Assembly (NCBI GenBank): GCA_037953745.1
Contig: JBAKBP010010392.1
Coordinates: forward strand, 1 to 64,000
Length of the DNA stretch: 64,000 nucleotides
DNA from: Lithodes maja
Taxonomy: Eukaryota; Arthropoda; Malacostraca; Decapoda; Lithodidae
Reading direction: 5' to 3'
Positions 10,728 through 19,672 of the stretch are shown piece by piece. The stretch's first letter is position 1. Each line of letters begins with the position of its first letter. The notes under the pieces were generated by a model that saw nothing but the letters and a program-made list of their open reading frames with translations, was not told the origin of the DNA and searched no databases. The translations under genes were made by a program, and so were the position numbers.

Positions 10728-11227
10728 TTAACCCTCCGGCCCCGGCTATGTATTATATATATATTCCTCGAAATCCGGGTGTTTTGGCCGAAAAACGTCT
10801 AGGCTAGGCTACCGAATATTCGTTAATCAGACTGCTTCCCGCATTCCCGCGCATCCCCAAGCGTAGCTGTGTTATTTACCTGTAGAATGGCATTAAGTAG
10901 AGCTCTCTAAGTCAACTGGGTGAGCTGTGATGATGATTTCATTGGAGATAACTTTATGGCCAAACCAGCCACTTTACACCACTTTTCGATACTGAACAAC
11001 AACATACAGGCACACACGAACAAGCGACGCTCTCCTTCTTGTGGCCGGAGATGCGGAGCGTCGGTCCAGCCGGCTGTTGTTTACATGCGTCGGACCGAGG
11101 CGTCGGACCGACGCCTCGCACACGAAGCTCACAGGCTTTCAACCACTGGTATAATGTAGTACCACCCGGGTTCCTGGGGGCAAAAAATAATGGTACACGT
11201 GAGTACCAACCGGGTTTGAAGGGTTAA
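10728..11227. mobile_element. piggyBac-type MITE P-A in DIRS-A gag
   Basis: TTAA flanks at 10728-10731 and 11224-11227 enclose a 492-bp body. It begins CCCTCCGGCCCCGGCTATG and ends CCGGGTTTGAAGGG. It is nearly identical over much of its length to P-B (24983-25470) and P-C (26611-27089). Its ends match the ends of the complete piggyBac at 19480-23780. It interrupts the gag reading frame. Confidence 0.92.
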
Positions 11228-11540
11228 GGGGAGGGTGCTCAACTAGTAACTTATCCCATAACTGGACGTTATCGCATTGAAGGGACTTATGAGCCACAAT
11301 AGTAGTATAAGCGGTCATCTGCTGCCTGACCTCCCGTAAGGCGACCGCTGCGGTCTTATCATTGTCTTGTAAGACTTTTAAACTGAGCTGAGAGCAAAAG
11401 GTACAGTTTCGCATCACCCACAGACCCCTTGAGCGGTTGAGACATTTAACACATTTTATACAAAGGGTGTGCGCAAAAATAGGGATACCTGAACAGGAGG
11501 GCGTAATGCATAAAGCAAAAACCGGGGCAAAGGTAGCCAT
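11228..11540 (-). pseudogene. DIRS-A gag, N-terminal part
   Basis: The ATG at 11540 opens a frame MATFAPVFALC with several cysteines (CIKCVKC, NCTFC) that could form a zinc-binding site. It runs to the TTAA of MITE P-A and continues into 10727 when the MITE is removed. It is the first coding sequence after a long leader, which supports the start choice. I do not recognise a named domain. Confidence 0.65.
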
Positions 11541-13100
11541 GACAGAGACTGGTGGGAAACTTACTCCAGGTTCTGTATAGACCCACCGGGACCCAGCTCT
11601 GGAAAAAAAGAAAATTTCCAGGAATTAATGCTCATAAGGTTAATCCAACATGTCCGCACACAAGTGTTAAATAACCCGCCGGGTAACGAGACGCAATCCA
11701 CAATGACTACGGCTTGCTACGCGGTGGGGTTCCTAAGTAAAAGATTTCAAATTATCTTAACTTGTCCAAAAAGATTTATGAATACCCTCTGACATAATAT
11801 AAAGACCCGCATGGCGTTTATAATTGATATAAACCGACCGAGACTGATAGTGTGAATAATAGTATAAAAACGTTAACCCCAATTGTGCCTTAATTCGCCG
11901 TATGTTGAAGGTGATACACAATGCATCCCTCAAAGTCTGGTCAACTAAACTGAATTTCTATTGTAAATTCGTTCATCCCACCCTTCCAGGTTGCACCCGC
12001 CGGGTGATTTAACGTTAACCCCAACCAATCCTATCCCCACTTCTTTGTAAAAGATCGCCGGGGAGGAAAAACAACAACAGCTTAGGTTCTTTATTGGCTT
12101 TGCAAAACCGAAAAAACTACAAACACGTGTCCGCATGAACACTGTTAGATGGGTACAGCCATCCCGCCGGATTCATAAGAGGCCTGAAACAGGCACCACA
12201 GAGACGCAGTCCTGGGGAGCCACAGACACCCACTCGCCGGGGAAACAAGCCTGTTTTTAAACCACGCGTGGCTAAAACTCGGCAACCAGCCGGGTTTTCA
12301 TGGTGTAACCGAGAAAAACCCGCCGGAAATAACCCACCCCATCCAGATACCATCTGAATGCAAAACAGGACCGAGGCGTAGCCAAAACACAACTAACGCC
12401 GGGCCCAACATAGTCCGAGGAATTAGCCAATACACAACTAAACCAGGACACATAAATAGTCCGTGGAATTAGCCAAAACACAACTAAACCAGGACACACA
12501 TGACACAGTAGTACATAATTATAACATAAATCAATAACACTTGTACATGTGGCAAAGGTACGAGAGGCTGGCTAGGCCTAGGCAGACGGACATAAAAGTA
12601 AGCATGTCGTAACATAAACAAAAAGCACTGAATTATATCACAACAGGAACCACCGTCAACACACCACCGTAGCAAACACTTCCGGTAAAGGGAAGAACTG
12701 ACTCGGGACCCAGAAAAAAATTCACTAAGTGAAGAATAATACGCTGGGAACGTCAGCATAAATAAGCTACCTCATCAGAAAGATAAAAGGAAGCAATAAT
12801 AACGCGTAATGAAAGCCGCCTGCATCACAAAGCTAGCTAACAGTGAAAAAGTTCACAAGTCCACAACAGGACCACGAGGGTACATCCGAAATAGATGCCC
12901 CAAACACACGACCCAAAATACACTGCACTGCGGGCAAAAAAAAAACAAAAACAGCCCAGGACACTCCTGCTACGCATATCCTAACCTTACTCGATACATC
13001 CCGGAGTAAACAAATGAGAAAAAACTCACTAGGGACGCAACAAATGCGGAACCAGCGGAGCGAGGGGAGACACGTCCGGGCAGGCTGAGCGCAGAGCAGA
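11541..13100 (-). other. DIRS-A 5-prime leader
   Basis: About 1.56 kb lie between the right inverted terminal repeat and the gag start. No conserved coding frame is visible. A 46-bp tandem repeat lies at 12380-12504. Promoter sequences of DIRS elements usually lie in or near the terminal repeat, but I cannot point to one here. Confidence 0.6.
12380..12504. repeat. 46-bp tandem repeat, about 2.7 units
   Basis: Units begin agccaaaacacaactaa (first and last) or agccaatacacaactaa, with tagtccgnggaatt at the unit junctions. It lies inside the DIRS-A leader. Confidence 0.75.
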
Positions 13101-13405
13101 GAAGGAAGAATGACGCCTGAGTCAGCATCTGGTCAAAGATCCACACAAGTACATCCACGATATTATGGAAAGCTTATTGAATAGTTATTCTTATTTTCTT
13201 TTTGTTTTTATTTTTTACGAAGTTCTTTCGTAGTGAGAACCCAATTCATAATGACTGAAGCCATGAGTGAGGTCGCGTGCGCTCATGATGAAGGCTCCTC
13301 ATATTTTAGATGCTCTGCGCGGTAGATTCAAAACTACGGCGGATGAGTGTTTGAAGAGGGTGCCTTATGTAATAGGCATGTTCGTCAATGATGGAGGGGC
13401 CACTA
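13101..13405 (-). repeat. DIRS-A right inverted terminal repeat
   Basis: It is the reverse complement of 1393-1700. The outer end reads ccactaataaat at 13400-13411 and is the end copied in the second half of the internal complementary region. Confidence 0.9.
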
Positions 13406-13429
13406 ATAAATAAAATCCTTTATATAATC

Positions 13430-13635
13430 ATTTGAAGATCTGATGATGCATTTCTTTCTTGTTTTCTGGCTATTATCAGACAATTGTATTCAGAATAGGA
13501 AGGGTATATGGAAGTTAGAGGGATAATTGAGATAGTTTATCCCCTCATGATTCCCACAGATCCTCCTTAAATGATATATTATCGTCTATTGATAGACAGA
13601 ACAAACAGTCAAAATGCATCATAATCTATCTATCT
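13430..13635 (+). repeat. Direct repeat R2, partner of 895-1095
   Basis: It starts about 20 bp after the DIRS-A right end and about 250 bp before the DIRS-B left end. The region up to 13888 also holds a short tcta run (13627-13641) and a C-rich patch (13680-13740). No gene is visible. Confidence 0.55.
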
Positions 13636-13888
13636 ATCTATTGCCTGATGCCGTGATCCCCGAAGGGGTGGCCACGAACGAACCGCCCCCATGCACCTCT
13701 GTCCCCAGTCAGTCAACGCCCCTCCCCCCAACCAGCACCGCCTTCGTTCATGTACTTCAAATCATGCATCATAATCTCCAAAGGGTTAATAGTAGCCATC
13801 TTGTATGTAACATAATTATTTTTAGTACCGGTACTCTTAGGTAAATGACAATTTGACTTCCTATATTGCAAAATATTACAAAATCAAC

Positions 13889-14840
13889 ATATTATAGGTT
13901 TGAGTCCCGGAGGGAAGAATGAAAACCTAATATTTAGTAGGGGCCTCAAAATCATTGACGATATGCCTATTAGTATAATGGCCTCCATTCAAGCGCTCGC
14001 GGGTAGCCAGTTTGAATCGACCGCCGCGGGGAGAAAGGAAGTACTACGTCATAAGTGTACGTACGCTAATTCTCTTAGGGTCGGGGCAACTGCCAGAAAA
14101 CGTGTTATTTCGGGACACCCACGAGACACACACGGGAGCAGTCGTCGTCTAGACTATGACTAACGGGATGAGAACGGCGGAAAAAAAATGTTGGAACGGC
14201 CATCGTGGCCACATGGGGCCTCCAGAATGATGCCGTCCTGCCTATTTTTTTGGTCGGGGACGGACGGGACGTTAATTCGTGCATATGTGAACCGAGCTTT
14301 ATGCAATCGTCTTATGATTGGGTACTCACTACGAAAAAACCTTCGTAAAAAATAAAAAATAAAAAATAAATTAAAACTTGTTATACTAAAGCTTTCCATC
14401 TCGGTGGATTTCTTGTGTGGATTCTTTCCCTGACGCTGCTCTCTGAGCCGCCATTCTCTCTTCACTGACATATTAAGACTAAACTCAAGACATCAAGCGA
14501 ATGGGAAGGGGATGGAAGGGAGGGCCCTACATCGTCAATTATTTCGGGGCCCCTACTAAATATTAGATTTTCATTCTTCCGTCCGGACTCAAACCTATAA
14601 TTTATTAGTGGCCCCTCCATCATTGACGATATGCCTGATATCTTAAGACTGGAGGGGGATATTCGTGACAATATCAAAACCACTAACAAAATACCATAGG
14701 TAGAGACAAAGAATTGTATAACAATTTAAGTCTTTATTGTTTACATACAATAACAGTAAAACAAGTAGAAAAAAGAAAGCAGTGCGTTACTTCGAAGAAG
14801 ATCTGCTTACACTTGACCGACTAGGTACAAATGACAAGAT
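13889..14840 (-). repeat. DIRS-B left terminal region and internal complementary region
   Basis: The outer end attataggtttgagtcccgg (from 13891) is inverted at about 14534-14607, followed at 14608-14640 by tagtggcccctccatcattg. This is the same layout as 1342-1878 in DIRS-A. The tacgaaaaaaccttcgtaa hairpin-like stretch near 14328 is shared with the DIRS-A terminal repeat. The exact right border with LINE-1 is not visible and is placed between 14800 and 14900. Confidence 0.8.
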
Positions 14841-14968
14841 CTCACATTGAGATCCATCACATTGTTGTCTGGGGACATACTTGTATTCCCGTTCAACTAA
14901 TACAGACCCTTATATCTTTGGACTATATCTCTGGCCTTAAATTATTTGTACATTTTATGCAGACGATT
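14841..14968 (+). pseudogene. LINE-1, 5-prime piece ending inside the RT ADD motif
   Basis: The last bases before the TA at 14969 encode the Y-A-D-D of a reverse transcriptase, and the frame continues directly at 28602 with L-V-L-I-A-D-S. Upstream of the motif only a short stretch is present and it is shifted by one base, so the LINE is 5-prime truncated or decayed. The left border with DIRS-B is uncertain. Confidence 0.6.
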
Positions 14969-15300
14969 TACACTCAACCCTCCGTTATCACGGGTTTGGT
15001 TATAGCGTTTCACCGTTATCACGCATACCTAAAAAACCCAACTATTCTGTTACCACGGATCATAGAGCCATTATCGCGGCCCCTCTCTGACGGGAAAACT
15101 CAAAAATCCCGCCTGTCTACGTCACCGCCAAGCATGGGGTGATTCAGCAGCTGTTCTTATGATTATTAATCATGTATCATACAGTGGAGCACCAAAAACA
15201 AGAGCAATAATAATGAAAGACTTGACATCAAACTAGAAAACACAGACAAACAAGTGAATCCAATGAATCCGAAATGATCGAAATCAGAGCGTCACTTGCG

Positions 15301-15465
15301 CAGTGTTGCCACAGCTTGGGTTTTTATACAAAATCTTGGGTTTTTGACACCTGCCTTGGAGTCTTGGATATTTATATATATATATATCTTGGGTTTTTAT
15401 ACGTGGTCTTGGAGATTTTAGGTCAGGTTCCTTGGACTTTTCTATTTTATCCAGTGGTAACACTG
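15301..15465. mobile_element. Short hAT MITE with 8-bp duplication
   Basis: It is 165 bp, starts CAGTGTTGCCAC and ends with the inverse of CAGTGTTACCAC, flanked by exact CACTTGCG copies at 15293-15300 and 15466-15473. Inside are tandem cttgggtttttatac-like words and a (TA)n run. It is nonautonomous. Confidence 0.9.
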
Positions 15466-15619
15466 CACTTGCGCATTTTCCATCCGCCATCTTTGATGTC
15501 GTCAACATAAGCCAGACGCTTCTGAGTCCACCCGCCTTTTACTTGCTTATTTGTGCCTAAACCTCTTATCTCTCGCGTTTATTATGACTTCTAGTGCATT
15601 CACTGATAGGCATAGGTGG

Positions 15620-15800
15620 GCACGATAACCAAAAACCTTAACTTCGTTAACCGTTATTTCGTTAACGAAAACCTTAACGTCGTTAACCGTTAACCGTTAA
15701 CCGGTGATACATTTATCGCTCGTTAACCGTTAAATCGTTAAATCGCTAAATCCGATCCTTTCGATAACGATATCGTTACTTCGTTAGTATCGTTATTTAT
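15620..15800. repeat. hAT-B subterminal GTTAACG repeats
   Basis: Many copies of cgttaaccgttaac and cgttaaatcg lie next to the left end. A similar cluster lies at 27340-27435 beside the right end. Repeated subterminal motifs are known transposase-binding sites in hAT elements; that role is inferred here. Confidence 0.7.
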
Positions 15801-16167
15801 CGAAGATATGAATATTTATCATATTTTAAATAAAAAATCTTAAATGCAGCAATGCTATCATTATTTTATTAGAAAAAAATTAAACTGACACTTCATTTGA
15901 TTTAGTAGATCATTTAGATGATTTTCAGATTTAGTGATGTCTAAGCTGGATCTCTAGGCATTTCTCCTGGATGATTTGAAGATATGTCATATAGATCATA
16001 TGGATCATATAATTCATATTCAATTATTCATATGGATATTTATTTCCTGACACTTCATTTATTATTTATGATCATTGATTTATGATTTAGTAGAACTTAG
16101 AAGATAATTTACATTTACATGATCTACTGATGATTTACACAAGGTTGAAGGTTCAGACTTCAGAGCC

Positions 16168-18667
16168 TCAGAGGTTCTGCCGCATGTTTCCCTTCAGAAA
16201 CATTAACATATTAAAATTGTGATCTGAAAGGGAGCTCCTCTTGGCCCTGAAGATGTCCTTCCCAAGGGAGAACAAGCGCTCCACTGCGGCACTGGATGGC
16301 ATCGCTGTATTGTACCGAAGGAAGAGGTCAATCAGCACCTTCTCACCGTTGAAGGCTGGGTCTGCAAGACTGTCAGTCCCTTTGTCCTGCAGCCATACCT
16401 TCACGATGTAGGCAGCCTTGTGTTTAGTCAACCTGTGATGATCATGACCTCCTCCGCAGCGCCACAGAGGAAGGAGTAGTAGTCGTCATTCTCCTCCTCG
16501 CTGCTGCTGCTGTTGTTGATGGCGGTCACCTGGTCATGTTGACGTAGGAAGTCCTCCACCTTCCTCTCCATCAGGGACTTGACCTCTGCCTGCTTGACCC
16601 TAGTCTCCTCAGAAGCCCCCATCCACCTGAGGCGAAACTTGGGGTGGAAGTCAGTGGCCAGGAGACACTCCTCATCCTCAAAGGTGGTGGCGAATCTCCT
16701 GTCCAAGGCAGCGAGGAGGGTGTTGACCAGGGGCTCGCAGAACTTGAGGTTGCCGCTGGTCAAGAAGTTGGCAAGCTTCTTTTTGACAATGAGGAGGGTG
16801 GGGATCAGGCAGCCCAGGAAGCACTGTTTTTCTCCCTGGATCTGGTCCAGTGCTGTGGCGACCGGTGCCATGACCTGAAAATTGAAATAGACAAATAGTA
16901 TTATTTATTATTGAATTAACTAGTTTTAAAATAGAAGCATAAGCTAAAATTTTAAAAAGTAAAAGCATTGCCGTGCCATGACCTGAAAATTGAAATAGAC
17001 AAATTGAAATACAGTAAATAGTTTAATACTAGTATTTATTATTTAATTAACTAGTTTTAAAATAGAAGTATAAGCTAAAAAGGATAAAATCTTAACAAGT
17101 AAAAAGCAATATTATAATTTACGGTATTTACCTTAGCATATTCTGACATTATGTCATCAATGTCTGTCTGGACAAACACAGTCAGATTCCGCTGCTGGTT
17201 CATGCACCGGTGCAGCTGGTCTTTCTTCTCAAGCAGCACCTGGTTGAGGACAACCAGGCTGTCGTACAAACTTTCACCTTGATTTGGTGGGAACAGTGAG
17301 CCGCCTGTTGATAGCCTTATAAAGGCTATCGGCAAAGACAGTACTCTGGTCCTGTTTATTCCAGAGAGCCTGTGCCTTGGTAATGGCGCTCCTGTAAGGC
17401 CTCTTGAAGGTTGGAGGCATGTGCCTCTCCTCTATATCGGCGCTGGCGACCAGCTTGAGAGTGTGCGCCACACACTTTTGTTGCTTGGGCAGCCGGATGA
17501 CGCTGTCCTCGCTGCCCCTCTCCATGGCGTCAAACGCGATGAACTGCAAAAATAAAAACATATTTTTAGTTATCTAATAAATTGTCATAAATGCTGTAAT
17601 GCATCATTTTTTTTAAACTTTAAATCATTCTTTGAAGTACCCTTCACATTCTAGTTTCTACACAGACAGTCACAAACTCTGAAACTCACAACTTCACAAG
17701 TTCACAACACAGTAGTACAGTACTGTACTAGTAGTCTAGTACTACTAGTACTATTCAGTATTCATTATTCACTTCACTATTCAATTCAGTGTACTATTTA
17801 AATTGGAATGTATTCAGTAATCAGTATTCTACACACCTCTAGCTCTTGGCTCCCTTGGGCCTCTGGAGAGTCGGCGATGAGTTCCTCTAGCATGGCGTTG
17901 TCAGCAGGCTCACCCTCACCCTCCTCTTCCTGGTCGCCATCCCCCGAATTTGCGCCAAATTGCACAAAGGCCTTCTGGAAATTAGCAGCATTGTCGGTGG
18001 TTGTCCTGAAACAAATAAAACAAAAAATTTGTTTTACTTTTTAAAATGTATTATTATTAATATAATAGTTGACATTGAACTTTGACCTTTAACTAGACCT
18101 TTAATTTGATTTTTGTCTCATGAGTTATGACCTTGTTACCTTGTATGACCTTGGCCTAAGCCCTAAGTAGGCTACTCGTACTCCAAATATACTTGGTAAG
18201 TCAAGTGAGAATCTTCTAACAGTGTCAGTTATACTAAGTTACTAACTATAGTAACTAGTAACTAACTGAAACTGATAGTTAGTATAAGAATTTAAGAAAT
18301 AGTCTGAAATACTGGTAAAAAAAAAAAAAATTACCTTTGAGTTTGACCTTAGTCACCTTCATCCTTAGACCTTACCCTTCAGAAGTTCAGATACATATCT
18401 AAAAATGAGTAAATGACTAAAATTATTAATTTATTAACTTACATGGTGACCTTGTCCTCAATCCCAAACTGGCTGTGGATATTTTCCATGGCCTGGGCGA
18501 GAACATCATGGGTGTGGCTCCCCACGATCCTCTCGCAGGACACGACAGCCATCTTCCGGTCCCTGGTGTTCGGGTCCAGCCAGTGGACAGTCATGCCCAG
18601 GTACCCCTTTTTGTTTGCTGACCAGCAGTCAGCTGTAGTGCTCACCCACTTGACTTGCTCCAGTTTA
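16168..18667 (-). pseudogene. hAT-B transposase, exons 2-5
   Basis: Exons read from splice signals: exon 2 18667-18443, exon 3 18005-17837, exon 4 17543-17132, exon 5 16874-16168. Acceptors are TTTTAG, TTTCAG, TTTGCAG and TTTTCAG; donors are GTAAGT, GTGTGT and GTAAAT. Phases join cleanly. Exon 2 has TTADCWSANKKGYLGMTVHW (catalytic Asp region), exons 2/3 join at TTTDNAANF (second Asp region), exon 3 is acidic. Exon 5 ends with the hAT dimerisation block PSSAAVERLFSLGKDIF and KRSSLSDHNF, with the catalytic Glu in AVERLFS. Frameshifts near 17274 (exon 4) and 16436 (exon 5) inactivate it. Confidence 0.9.
16867..17077. repeat. About 105-bp tandem duplication over an intron 3-prime splice site
   Basis: The segment gccatgacctgaaaattgaa through agaagcataagct at 16867-16970 is repeated, slightly changed, at 16972-17077. 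The right copy duplicates the exon 5 acceptor of the hAT-B gene. Confidence 0.8.
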
Positions 18668-19485
18668 CTAAAATGTAAGGATAAAGGTAATTGAGTCGAC
18701 TTCATTATATATAGAATAGAGATGTAGTCAATAAATTACAATAATCATATTAAATATTAATCATTATAAATTAATAATCAATATTGTATGATTATTAATT
18801 TATTATATATATTCCATTGAAAAACAACTCCATTACATAATGATTCATTAATGCATCATTATGTATTGGAGTTCTTTTTCAATACAATATTATAATATAA
18901 TAAATATAATATAATTAATTAAATATAATAATTAAATACCAATATAAATATATAATCAATATTTTATTCTATGAATACAGTGTAAGTGACTGTGTAAGTG
19001 TGTAATAGCTAACAGTGGTCCCTCTCAGTCGAGTCGAGAAATTGAGAATGCTGACAAAATACTAAAATAGTATAAAATGTTAAAATTTAAAAATACTCAC
19101 AAAAGTGACAAAACTCCAATACACAGAGCTGTTTGGATAGCGTCAAGCGAGAATATCCCAGATTCCCAGGCGATCAGTAGCGCGTACCGTAGCGGTATTG
19201 TTTTGATGAATATAATTATATAAATATAAATTACTTACAACAGGATGAATTGTGATGATAGATGATTAATGCATTGGTGGAATGCCACGGTAAGAATAGA
19301 ATTATAGAATATTAATAACGTCACACATGGTTAGGTCGTTTGTTGTGGCTAGGCCTGGGCTGCGTGCTAGGCCTAGCCTAGCCTAGGCTAGTCTGGCTAG
19401 GCTAGGCCTATGGCGGCGGTTTAAATTTAATTCATTTACGCCGCATTTTCTCTCATATTAATTATTTATTATACATTAACCCCTC

Positions 19486-19557
19486 CAACCCGGATGACCT
19501 CATATACGCCCATAACATACTCGGCCCGCGCAACCCGGATGGCCTCATGTACGCCCC
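19486..19557 (+). repeat. Subterminal direct repeats of piggyBac
   Basis: Copies at 19486-19511 and 19531-19556 read caacccggatgrcctcatrt followed by acgccc. The same two-copy arrangement is kept, inverted, at the right end of MITEs P-B and P-C. They are likely transposase-binding sites (inference). Confidence 0.75.
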
Positions 19558-19672
19558 TTGCTTTCGTGCTTGATTTTCGAAAGCCGCGCGCACATTTTGT
19601 GATGATTGGGCGGTAGGTGGCGCCACCCGGCGTCAAAGACGCCACAACAACAGTATCTACCCCGACGCCATC

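Larger units (their letters stand above)
1342..13411 (-). mobile_element. DIRS-A, DIRS1-like tyrosine-recombinase retrotransposon
   Basis: On the minus strand the order is gag (11540-8419), reverse transcriptase/RNase H (about 7891-3588) and tyrosine recombinase (about 3800-2449), the DIRS1 order. The termini are inverted repeats, about 1393-1700 against 13101-13405, and an internal complementary region at 1773-1878 is complementary to both outer ends. That is the hallmark of DIRS elements, which integrate through a circular intermediate without a target duplication. The element is about 12 kb because it carries a hAT-like insertion (4907-7527) and two TTAA MITEs (7901-8379 and 10732-11223). 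Without these it would be about 8.5 kb. Gag and RT each carry a frameshift, so this copy is not autonomous. Confidence 0.92.

Noticed and set aside
12809..13088. Overlapping short frames near the DIRS-A leader
   Set aside because: No motif, no conservation seen with DIRS-B, and they lie in the noncoding leader.
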